A stretch of 64,000 nt of DNA from Quercus robur (lineage: Eukaryota; Streptophyta; Magnoliopsida; Fagales; Fagaceae), in contig NC_065539.1 in NCBI RefSeq assembly GCF_932294415.1, positions 53,835,501 through 53,899,500 on the forward strand, read 5' to 3'. Shown here piece by piece: positions 47,272 through 63,154 of this stretch. The position numbers and the translations under genes are program-made. The notes under the pieces are model-generated. The model made no database searches. It saw nothing but the letters and a program-made list of their open reading frames with translations, and was not told where the DNA came from. Positions within the stretch are counted from its first letter, which is position 1. The number at the start of each line of letters is the position of its first letter.

Positions 47272-48133
47272 ACTAGGGTTGTAAATGAATCAAGCAATTC
47301 ATAAACAAACTTGGGCTTAACTCGATTAATTTGCTCATTCATGTTTGTTTGTTTATAAATAAGGCAAGTTTGAGCTTTGGTATTAGGCTTGTTTAATAAA
47401 CAAGTTGAGCTTAAGTAAAAAAATTTGTTCATAAACAAACTCATGAGCTATAAGACTCGATATAAAACAAGTTGAGCGTAATTACCCATTACACGGCTTA
47501 ATAATGATATGGCTAACATGAGACCACTACCCACTACCTTAATTTTTCCCTTCACTCTAAACTGACCAAGCACCATTTTAGACTTTAGTTACATTTTTTT
47601 TCTTTAAATTTAAGTAGGCCACATATGGTCCTTCCCCATCAATCATCTGATGCAAAGTTATGAAACATGTTAGTCCTTTCCCATTCATAATAGTACAAAC
47701 AAGTATTTTCTAATTCTTCACCATCTAATGTGGATGTAAAAATTATATTTTGAACAATTGTTGAAATTATAAACAAGGAAGGATGAATGGAAGCATTTAA
47801 TTATGTAAAGTTGTAATTTGAACAATATCTAATTATATGTGGGACTACAAGCATGATAAAATGAATATGCTATTTTTTTAACTTTATTTTTGAAGATTTA
47901 AGAATTTGATAATGTGATTTTGTTAGATCTTAGGCTCAAAAGCTTGACCTAAGCTCAAGTTTGAGCTTGACCCAAGCCAAATTCAAGTATTTTAGCTTTC
48001 CCACGAGCTTAAGCTCAAATATTATTTTAGGTTTGTTACGAGCTTAAGCCAAGCTTGAGTTTTTGACTTTTACTGAAGAACCAAGCTCAAACATGCATTA
48101 TTCAACACAATTCAACTCATCTATAGCCCCTAA
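47272..48133. mobile_element. hAT-like non-autonomous element
   Basis: Left end TAGGGTTGTAAATGAATCAA and the reverse complement of the right end, TAGGGGCTATAGATGAGTTG, form an imperfect hAT-style terminal repeat. Subterminal regions are rich in GAGCTT/AAGCTC motifs in opposite orientation. Flanks CAAATGAC and TAAATGAA agree at 6 of 8 positions, a possible 8-bp target duplication. No transposase coding. Confidence 0.45.
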
Positions 48134-49429
48134 ATGAAAACTTGTTTCCAATGTCTTCTATCAATGATAACCTATCTAACAAGGCTGAAAATTCTAACAT
48201 GGTTCGTGAGGTGATTTATTATGCAACAGCTACATAGAATATATATAGGAATGATTCTCACACTTGTGAGGTCCATGCTCATATAAGAGAAGGACACTAT
48301 CATATATGCAGCCGTTAAGTCCTTTTGTATTACATGGGTTGCACTTGTATTACTAAAAACAAGCCTATTATATATTACTAGTCGCAAACTCAAGTGATGT
48401 CTCGGAAAATGTAATATAATTATTTTATAAGAATATAATTTAAAATTAGTAGGTTAAATAGTGCATGTGTTATTTAAAAGTATTTTTTATTTTTATAAGT
48501 TTTATGTAATGGAACCTAAAATATATTTTGCATTAAAAAATATATATAATTTAATAAAAAGATCTAAATTACATAATTATAATGTCGTTTTATATAAATG
48601 GAGAATATGTTATTAAAATGATTTTTTTATAAAAAAAATTATTATAATCAATTGACAAATTTGAACATATCCATATATATATATATATACACCCATATTC
48701 TATGAAACACATGTAACATGCAACATTATGTTTAAATTATTATATAAGTTTAGAATAGAAATAGTGGTGTGCTTTTGTGTTAGAAACTCTTTCCCTTTTC
48801 CTTGTATGTGTGTTTGTTTCTCAAAAATAAAAAATAAAAAATTTAGAATTGCAACTTTCTTTTTTTTTCTTTCAAAATATAAGTATAATGTCTATATTAT
48901 TGAACTTGAACTTTTAAGGTCATATTGTGAATGTTTGTCATTCTTATTGCTTTTTTAGTACTCAAATTTCTAATTTCTAATTTCTAACGCCTAAATGATT
49001 TGTTTTTTTTAGTAAAAAACTAAAAAGTTTGCACTAAATAAAATAAAATTTCATATTTTTCAATCCAATAATTAAGAAAAATAATATTTTGAGCCCACAA
49101 AAAGAAGCAATTTAAGGCCAAATTAGTTTGAAATGGACCAAAATAGATCAAATGGACTGAAATAGACCACATTAGACCACATTAGACCACAGTACAATAG
49201 ACTGAATGAACTGAATTGCTAAATTGAAATGGCTTTGTAAAAACAACAAATGCTAGGATTCAAGTGGTTATTTCTTCACTCCGCTTTAAAATGGTTGTAA
49301 ATATCTACCACGAAAGGTTTGCAAGTATCATCTAAAATACAATCTTATTCACTGTGTTAAATAAATGTGAACCGTCGAGCTTAAATCTTTCTAATCTTTC
49401 CACATGGTATGGCAATGTCGAGAGTAGAC
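48134..49429. other. AT-rich spacer, no gene seen
   Basis: No ORF with recognisable similarity. (AT)n near 48,674-48,690, and a short tandem repeat TAGACCACAT at 49,165-49,190. Confidence 0.5.
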
Positions 49430-49633
49430 AAATGTAACATTGAATTCAAAATGATCTTTCTAGCAAGGACCACTAGTTTTGATAGACACTTTTGCAGATA
49501 ATTCTCTATTTCTTCTTGATAAAATTGAAATCAAATTCACTGAAAATTGGATTACATGAGCTACTCTTTCCAAATTACATGGAAATTGAAATTACCATTT
49601 ATACAAGCTAGCCTGAGTTAGCACATCGGAGAC

Positions 49634-50767
49634 CTAAATAAGGGTTCCACCCTTAACATACTCGGTGAAGGCTAGTGCAACCAAACCCAACATAGCAAAC
49701 CTTCCATTCCACATCTCAGCATCTGAGGTCATCAACCCCTTTGACTTAGACTCCACACTAACTCCTTGGAACAAAGGAATTAGGGATGCAAAAGAGAGCA
49801 CAATGCTAGTTCCTAGGAACCATGGGATCCCACCATTGGATATCTGTTCAAACACATTTTGGCCATTGGATAACTCCATTGCCAATGCAGCAACAAAGCC
49901 AATCATTGCTAGCCTACCGTTGATCCTCTCCGGTGCAGGCCCACCGAATGCCAATATGTCGGAGAACTTTGTGCTCACCTGCTAATAGTGTAACGTGTCA
50001 AAATACTCTTAACAATTATGTACAACATAGCTATAAGTAAAACAATATTTCTCACAACAATTACCACGACCTGTGCATAATAAAAGTACTATCTTTAGTG
50101 AACCAAGTAAATATTATGTTACTTTGTGGTAAGATCTCATGTCAATAGCTAGAGAGGGCAGACATACTTTTTGTTCAAATACCTAAATTCTGTTTATACT
50201 CAACTTTTTCCAAGTACCTAAATTCTGTTTATACTCAATTCTTTCCAATCCCCCATGGTTGATGATGAACACTTATCTAGCTATTTTTTGTTTATTATTC
50301 ATATTTTACGGCTCAAATTAAATTACACTTAACCATATATTATATTAAAATATATTTAATAATTAATTAATACACACATTATTGTATTTGTTTTTAGGGA
50401 ACGCTGTATTGTATCTTAGTTTTTAAAGAATTCCGCATATTGTAGTTTACCCATTCCTTTTGACATATCTCTACTTTTTAGTCGAAGAGATACCATTACC
50501 TCTTAGATGATGAAGTGTGCATTTATTTCGCTATTCAACTTATTTCTATTATTATTTATGTCTTTTTGATACTATTTATGTCCTTAATATACTATTTGCA
50601 CTATTTTTTATTTTTTTATTTTTTTTACGGAACTTTTAACAATAAATTTTTAATTTCAACAAAATAAACCGTATCCAAACAAAATTAATTTTGTGTGCTT
50701 AAACTATTTGGTAAAAAACTGGATCTTCAAGAAAATATAGTCATATATTTAGGGTTTCTAACTCCAA

Positions 50768-50798
<31 letters not shown>

Positions 50799-51240
50799 CT
50801 CAACAACAACAACACCAACAAAGAAGTATCTTTTGGGTTAAGGGTAGGTATACCTTGGGTGCAGGACGAGGGGTTTGTTGGGGCTGAGGTGGTGAAGGTG
50901 AAGTTGTAACAGGCTTTGGCTGCTCCTGCTGGTCCTCCTGCAAAGTGAAATGCCATGGAATCATACAGTCAAAATCTATAAATAGAAATCAATTAGCAGA
51001 TCATGTTTATTAAATAATTTCTTTCTAACTTCTGAGATTTCCACAAAAAGAAAAACAAACTAGACTTTTCATTACCTCTGCCATGCACCGGACTCGCATA
51101 CTACTAGCATATCTGGGCAAATGTGGCACGTAACTAGTGGGAATTAGAAACTGGTTCACCCTATTAGTAGATCTGTTTGAAACTACACGATTCAAAGGTG
51201 GTCTGGCTAAGATGGATTGCATTGCAGATGAGGCTGCCAT
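49634..51240 (-). CDS. ELIP: Early light-induced protein, chloroplast (ELIP-B)
   Basis: Three minus-strand exons, 51,076-51,240, 50,854-50,937 and 49,634-49,978, all GT-AG and phase 0, giving 197 aa, the usual ELIP length. Residues 1 to about 50 ([15 protein letters not shown] ... RVRC) are Ser/Arg-rich without acidic residues, a chloroplast transit peptide. Exon 2 is a Gln/Pro/Thr-rich linker. Exon 3 holds three transmembrane helices: helix I with [12 protein letters not shown] (Glu100, Asn103, Arg105) and helix III with [12 protein letters not shown] (Glu171, Asn174, Arg176), the chlorophyll-binding signatures of the LHC superfamily; helix II is [20 protein letters not shown]. ELIPs accumulate in thylakoids under high light or cold and protect against photo-oxidation. 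The start was chosen because it opens the transit peptide; an in-frame GTG upstream is not used in plants. Intact, the probable parent-like copy of the pseudogene at 34-46 kb. Confidence 0.93.
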
Positions 51241-51347
51241 TGCCACTTAGAACTAGCTTAATGGAGTAGGCTATGGATTGACAAGTACTAGGAAATGAGG
51301 TACAAAAAGTGGTTGTTGTGGCATTAATGTTAGGCCCGGAAGTGACA

Positions 51348-51449
51348 TTATATAGAGAATGTTGGAGGGGCAAGCACTAGGCAGAGCGGTGGATATTTAG
51401 GGAGCCACGTCGTTCCATATATATTTTCAAAAGGACAATGGTTCACGTG
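51348..51449 (-). promoter_or_regulatory. ELIP-B promoter: TATA box and G-box
   Basis: On the minus strand TATATAA at 51,348-51,354 lies about 110 bp before the start codon. Further up are an ACGT-core motif within GCCACGTCG (51,404-51,412) and a palindromic G-box CACGTG (51,444-51,449), bound by HY5/bZIP or PIF factors in light-regulated genes. This fits the light induction known for ELIPs, but is inferred from sequence alone. Confidence 0.6.
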
Positions 51450-51919
51450 GGTTCATTTCTCCACACATGGTGGTGTCAGCAATAGACGTGGCACTCGCCT
51501 TCACCAAAACTTTCTACCACTGAGTTTGAGGTCCATATTGCTTCCCAGGTTTTCACTTTGAACTTTGAAAGGGAAGGGAAGGGACTAGACCATTCCACAT
51601 TTCTCCGTGTACCTCACCTCTCACACTGTGCCACGGTTCTGTACTCTTTCACTACCAAACTTTGATACTCAAAAGGTATATACTATTTGATTCTGTTAAA
51701 CGAGCAAGGTGGACTATTCGTATCTTTCTCTAATAAGGTAAAAAAAAAAAAGATAATTATATTTTCTTGAGTACGTTTGTTTGGTAGGAAAAACTCGTAG
51801 GAACTCAACTTTTTTTTTTTTTAATTGTGGCTAGACTCACAGATCAAAATTTTAATTAGTGTCATTTCCTTTTTACCATAACGCGGCATCATCTCAAATT
51901 AGGGTCAAATCTGATTGTC

Positions 51920-52385
51920 CAAGCTAGTGGGTTGGGTTGGGTCATGATTTTTTTTTTTTTTAATATAGTGAGTCGGGTTGTATTTGGGTCATGAGATTTA
52001 CAAATCTGCCTAACCTGACCAGACTCAACTATATTTAATATATTTTCAAATTTTTAAAAATATATTATATAATTTTGTTATTTATTTTTTGCCTCTCTTC
52101 CTAAGTAAAACTCAAACTTTACATTTTTCTCATATAATTTGTGTTTGTTTGGTGTTATGCTTATAATTATTTGGTTATAAATTTACTCTTATTTGTGATG
52201 GTGTTATTCTAATGCTCAATTTATTAATAATAATAATAATAATAATAATAGTGTTTAAAAAAATTATCCAACTCGATCTACGTGGGTTGGGTTAGGTTGG
52301 GTTACATTTTTTTAACTCACCATGATGAATTGGGTTGAAAAAACTCTTTAATCCAACCCAACCCAACCCATGTACACCCTAGTTT
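51920..52385. mobile_element. hAT-like GGGTTGGG-rich relic
   Basis: Right end reads, on the minus strand, CTAGGGTGTACATGGGTTGG, a typical start of plant hAT-type elements; the subterminal parts are GGGTTGGGTT repeats in inverted orientation at each side. The left terminus is diverged or lost. It is absent from the otherwise collinear upstream arm of ELIP-A, so it arrived after the ELIP duplication. A (TAA)n tract lies at 52,224-52,252. Confidence 0.5.
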
Positions 52386-53305
52386 GAACCTATAATAATC
52401 ACAAAGAGACATTTTTCATTTTTGTGTGTTGGGGGAGTAGAGGTTTGAATGTTATGGGTTACTAAACTATTGTTTTCCTCTCAAAATTTTGCAATAAATT
52501 TATTTTTCTTTCTCAATATATAAAAACCAGCCCAATAAATCAAAATTAGATTAAAACCCATCAAAATTTGAAGCCCACCAAAGAAGGTATTCAAATACAA
52601 CGAAAAAAAGAAGAAAAGAGGATCTAGAATGACTAGCTATCGTCTGCTCGAACATGCAACTTGTAAATTAAATATTCCCACCATAATATCATAATTCACA
52701 ACATATGATCATGTAAATGCACATTAAATCCAAAAAATCTTTTCTAAGAAAAAGTGATCATTTACAGCAGAGTTTAGACATAGAAAAATCAAAACATTGC
52801 CAAGTTCTCTATGCAGAAGCCCTCGAGCCATACATTGAGAGATTGCAGCATCTCAATCAAAGGTTGGACAACACTCCTCTATGCATTGCAAAACTGAAGA
52901 ATTCTAAAGACGACAGAGATGGAGCAAAAAGCATGGAATCATAAAAGTATAAAACAACTATCACAAATTAGAAAAAAAAGAGAAAGATGTGGCAGTTCCC
53001 ACCATCCAGAGGGGATAATGATAATGAAGCATGCAACTATTAATAACAACTATTTCATATGGAAAAAAATAGAAAAAATGATGTTGCCACAGGTATTAAC
53101 TATGAATCTCACACTAAATGCTAGCATAATAACTTATTCATCATGCATGTGCAATTCCTTTATAAGGAGATTTCTTTCTCCTACCCATTCATTAGCAAGA
53201 TATAGTTATACTCTTTTCTCACTTATTTTTCCTACAATGCAACAGGAGAGAAGAAATGTTTCACTTCAAAGGTTGCACTTTAGTTTCTAAATCTATAACT
53301 TGCAA
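52386..53305. other. Spacer and 3' region of the first aldo-keto reductase
   Basis: A 75-codon plus-strand ORF (52,717-52,944) has no domain I recognise. The right part is probably the 3' UTR of the gene ending at 53,306. No further gene supported. Confidence 0.45.
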
Positions 53306-56732
<3,427 letters not shown>

Positions 56733-56847
56733 TTTCGACCACACAGGAGCTGGAGCTTTAATGAAAAATATTCTCTTGTAAATACTTGGGAGTAGGGACC
56801 AATGACCATTCCTTTTTTTCCCACTACCAAAATTATGTCTCGCTCCT

Positions 56848-56855
56848 AATATATA
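56848..56855 (-). promoter_or_regulatory. Possible TATA box of AKR-1
   Basis: TATATATT on the minus strand about 120 bp before the start codon. AT-rich context makes this tentative. Confidence 0.4.
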
Positions 56856-57037
56856 TTCGTGACAGTTAGCGCAGAGTTTTTATTTTTATGGAACTCGACT
56901 TTATGTATGTAAATTTTTTGGTACGGAATTCGAATATATATATATATGGATCAGCGACTGCAGTGTACATGTTGGATTAAATTGCACGTCTGTGTTTTCT
57001 TGATATTTGTATTTTGGACCAGAAAGTTAAAAAACAA

Positions 57038-57950
57038 GGGAATTTTTTTTCCAAATAACATTAAAATATCAAAAAAATTAGTTAGTTGTCACATTTCAAA
57101 ATAATGTTGGAAACTAGTATCTCGAGTATCTAAAACTCGAATTCCAAGATAAAACTTGAGTTTTTAAGTCTCGATTTGTAAGTGATGGTAGCTGATGTGG
57201 AGGAAAATCCACGTGGAACTTGAGTTTTAATACTTCTTCTTCCTCGCGTTCTTCTTAGTTAGACCCAACGTTCTTCTTTGTGCAAATCTGAAGACCAAAT
57301 CATCCAATCGCCCACCCAGCATTCAATCGTTCAATCGGAGCTCCAACGTTCTTAGTTCTTTGTCTTTGTTCTTGATTGTTCCTCCTTCATTGTCAAATCA
57401 TTCTTCTTGTCATCAAATTGTTCTTCGTTCTAGGTTTCTTCTTCATCTTCATCTTCATTATGTTCTTCTTCTACTGGGCTTCATCTTCGTTCTATTCTTA
57501 TTGTTTGATTTTCGATTGGTTCGAGTAATGGCTAGCCAATCCCAGACCGACTCAGTCCACAACTTCATTGTTAAGGTTGGGAATTTTTTTTTTTTTTTTT
57601 TTTTTTAGAGATGCTTTTCTTGTTTTTTTTTGGTTTTTGAAAAAATTTCATGTGGGTTTCTTCTTTTATTCTGCTGGGTTTCTTCTCCCTCTTCGTTGTT
57701 CTCTGTTTTTCACTAAGAAAATTGAGTCTTAGAGACTTAATTTTGATTTGGTAGAACTCGAGTGTTTAAGACTCGAGATCTATGTGGCATTTTCCTGTCC
57801 AAGTCATCAAGTATAAAGTGAGTCTTTGAGACTCGAGTTTTATATACAACTCGAGTTTCTAAAACTCGAGATGATAGTTTGCTAAAACCTTTCAAACGTG
57901 TATTAACTTACTATTTTGTCCTCCCTTACTATGCTAGTCTGCAAAATCCC
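57038..57950. mobile_element. MULE-like TIR element carrying a captured exon
   Basis: The outer 150-200 bp on each side are inverted copies: the left arm (57,100-57,240) with ATCTCGAGTATCTAAAACTC ... TAAAACTTGAGTTTTTAAG ... GGAAAATCCAC aligns with the reverse complement of the right arm (57,745-57,900) with ATCTCGAGTTTTAGAAACTC ... TAAAACTCGAGTCTCAAAG ... GGAAAATGCCAC. Long TIRs around a piece of gene-like DNA with a pyrimidine-rich leader fit a Pack-MULE. Outer ends GGGAATTTT and AAAATCCC are approximate, and a 9-bp target duplication could not be confirmed. Confidence 0.55.
57528..57575 (+). pseudogene. Captured first exon of a glutathione peroxidase
   Basis: Sixteen codons, MASQSQTDSVHNFIVK, match the N terminus of plant phospholipid-hydroperoxide glutathione peroxidases (typical start MASQS...SVHDFTVK) and stop where the first intron of those genes usually lies, with a GT following. 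It is preceded by about 280 bases of CT-rich sequence like a plant 5' UTR. No later GPX exon (no selenocysteine/cysteine motif, no NVASxCG or WNFxKFL) is present. A short match, so the call is moderate. Non-functional as an enzyme. Confidence 0.5.
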
Positions 57951-58630
57951 TCCAAAGAAAAAGACTCAATACTTCCCTATTGGGTGTCCTTATGAGGGTC
58001 TTATGAACTTCAGTTTCCCTATTGTGTTTGCATTGTTAGTGACGTAAAACAAACCACTATGGACTTCCTCAACTCTTAAGGGTGTCTAAAAAAGGCAAAA
58101 AGGGGCACCAATAGAAATCATTTGGACGACGGAGTTGGAATTGCATGAAATTTGGCCGACTGAAGGGAAATGGTTTTCTGATTAATAGTCGTTGCTTTGT
58201 CATGAGGTGCACCTGATTTTGGCAAATTCTTTTATTTAGCCCCTGAAAACAGTGATTTTGACTTTTTAGTAATTTTTGTTTCCTTGATAACTTTTTGCTC
58301 AAAAGATAGAATAAGGTCTTGCTTATTTTGGGACGATCCTTAAGATTAGTAGTTTATGATTTTGCATTTAACTTAATTTTACCATTTTTTGTTAAATTTG
58401 AAATTTTGCCAGCTAATCTTGTAATTAGTGCAAATTAGGGTTTTAGACGTTTCCTAATCATCCTAGGGTTTTACTTTGTCAGTATTTGTATGTTTTGTAA
58501 CCTCCTAAGGCAAATCAACTTATTATCAATAAAAATACAAACTTTTTGTCAATTGTTTTCTTTGGTGGATTCTAAATTTATCACCTTGTGGATTCAAGGG
58601 ACTACTCGTAGATTTGAAGTTCATCAGTTA
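57951..58630. other. Spacer, no gene seen
   Basis: No recognisable coding sequence or repeat ends. The inverted aldo-keto reductase duplication becomes recognisable from about 58,630 rightwards. Confidence 0.5.
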
Positions 58631-59418
58631 GGGGCTTTAGGTATTTACACCATAATGATAGTATACAGTATATATGACAATCATCCATTTGCATAATAGT
58701 CTTAAAGGAAAATGACAATTTTAGTACTGCTTGAGTTTTAAATTCCAATTCCTTGAGGTTTGCACATAAGTCCATTTTTGGGCTTTAGAGAAGGTTTATC
58801 ATCCTTCCTTTTGACAAGGGAAATTGTGAAGCTTGCAAAGATATGCTTATCTATGGTAGAACCCTAATGATTTCATTTTAATCCAAATCTAGGGTGTCAA
58901 ATGTAGTAATTAAGAAGTTGTTAATACACCCACAGAGGAGCAAACCAAAGAGAGTAGCCGTAGATGGTTATTCCTTCACTTTAGTACTGAGTGTGGGTGT
59001 CATAGAGTAAACCACAAGTATCTCCATGTTCTAAAGCAAACCAGGGGTCTCAAAAAAGCTGTCAAATAGAGAAATTGGACAACTTTAGTGATTTAGCATA
59101 AGACTCCTACGGAAAACTTGTTAATCTAATGTGAGATGGACTGTTGTTTCTGTTATGAGAATTGTGAAAACAGATGGAATTTTGTCATTCAAACAAAGCC
59201 TTCAGAGTTTGTTGAACTTATGTGAACTTTTGATTGTATGAGCTTCATGATAGCATCTTCATCTGTAAGAAGCATAGAAACAGACCAATTGTATCAATAA
59301 AATGAACACACCTCCAACTTGGACACTACATTGAATCCCAACTTATTGGATTGGCACTAGTTTTATTTGTCTGAAACCACCTCAATGTTCTTATTCTGGT
59401 TTACTTTTCTGAGTTTAG

Positions 59419-60860
59419 GTTTCTAGACTGGGCTTTGGATGCCTCAGACTTTCTGGAATACTAAATGCTCCTTTATCGCATGAAGCTGGATGCTCAGTTA
59501 TAATGGAAGATTTTCAAAGGCGTATAACCTTCTTTGATACTGCAAATGTCTATGGAGATAATAATGATAATGAGATCATGCTTGGCTAGGTACTGTTACT
59601 CTCTAATCACATTGAAAGGAAAATGATGTTGAGTTCACACCTTGCTTGCATGTGCTTGCATGCCAAGTAATTAATTGTGTATGTTTGGTTTCAGTTTGCA
59701 TCCAGTTGAACAAAGTAGCCCTAGGAACATCTATATTCTGCCATTGATGGACAAAATTAATTGTCTTTTGTCTTGTTTTAGGCTCTGAAGCAGCTTCCTA
59801 GGGAGAAAATTCAATTAGCTACAAAATTCGGTATTACTATGTCAAAAGAAGCTCAATTTATTGTCAAGGATACCCTTGAGTATGTACAGCAATGGTGTGA
59901 AGCTAGTCTTTAAGTATCTTGATGTTGACTATATTGAACTGTACTATCAACAGCGTGTGGACACTTCAGTGCCAATAGAGGATACCATGAGTGTCAAGAT
60001 ATTTACTTTTAATTTTAAATTGATAAAAACTTTTTTATTTATTATTTATTTTTATATATCAATGTACCGCACTACATTTAAACTTCATGTGCTTTTGCAT
60101 TAGTAGTTATAACCAATTTGGCATGGTAGATGGAGGAGCTCAAGAAGCTGGTGGAGGAAGGAAAAATAAAATACACTGGGTTATCAGAACCTAATGTAGA
60201 CACAATATGAAGAGCTCATGCAGTTCATCCCATCACTGCCTTACAAATGCAGTATTCTCCGTGGACCCATGATATTGAGGAAGATGAGATAATTCCACTT
60301 TGCAGGTTTTTTGATATCTAGCATTCTTTGCATTTCAAAGCCACTAGAGTTATTTACATTGGTGAAAACTTGTCTTTGTGCCCTTTAAATTGGTTATGAA
60401 TCAGATATTTTGATAACAATAGAACATCATGAAATTTTAACATAATTAAATAGTTTTTGTTAATCTCACAGGGAGATTGGAATTGGGATAGTGACACATG
60501 GCCCTCTTGGTCATGGGTTCTTTGGTGGGAAAGCAGCAATGGAGAGCTTGCATAATGAGAGTACTGGTATTCGACTACAAATAAATAATGCAGTAACTCC
60601 ATGTTTCCCAAGCACGCATGCACACACCTACCCGACCCATCGATGCAGCCATTTAAGTATAAAATGTTTTAATTAATTAATATATATATATATATATATG
60701 TGTGTGTACGGGCGCGCACGCGCGCTCTGTTTTTAAATATGTGTACTTATATTGACGTTTTTGGCATAGGCTATTCATCCAAGGTTCGTGGGGGAGAACT
60801 TAGAGATGAAACAAACTTCTATATGCGCAACTTGCCAAACTGGCTGAAAAGCTTGTGTGA
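59419..60860 (+). pseudogene. Aldo-keto reductase pseudogene (AKR-2), inverted
   Basis: Plus-strand remains of exons 2-6 of the neighbouring genes: 59,419-59,589, 59,782-59,986, 60,130-60,305, 60,472-60,566, and 60,770 to about 60,860. Lesions: a TAG at 59,587-59,589 at the end of exon 2, an extra base near 59,911 shifting exon 3, the exon 3 donor changed from GT to AT at 59,987, a TGA at 60,208-60,210 in exon 4, a two-base-shorter exon 5, and loss of similarity within exon 6. The catalytic histidine codon is CAG (Gln) at 59,951-59,953 (YYQQRVD). Exons 1 and 7 were not found. Closest to AKR-3, from which it probably arose by inverted duplication. Confidence 0.85.
60680..60727. repeat. Alternating purine-pyrimidine tract
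   Basis: (TA)n, then (TG)n, then GGGCGCGCACGCGCGC. It lies in the intron of AKR-2 between the exon 5 and exon 6 remnants. The sequence favours Z-DNA formation. Confidence 0.75.
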
Positions 60861-61155
60861 CTGTGTCTCGCTTTTTTGTAGATAACATGACATCAAAGCT
60901 TGTGTCTCGCTTTTTCTAACATTTCCCACTTTTTGGAGGCGATAATGATAACACAAAGCATAGTGATTAATTAATCCACTGATGAGGAAGTTTGTGATGT
61001 GTTACCTTAGCATAGGACAAGGTCATACATAATAAGGATATATTTACATCCACTACTCATTATTTCTCCCAAGCAAACATAGACAACAGGACAACAGAGA
61101 ATTGATGTTTCCCTTCAGTGGTTTGTGCTTTAGTTTTCATATCTACAATTTGCAA

Positions 61156-63154
<1,999 letters not shown>

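Noticed and set aside
52717-52944. 75-codon ORF beside the AKR-1 3' end
   Set aside because: Start-to-stop frame without recognisable domain; could be a decayed fragment, but nothing supports it.
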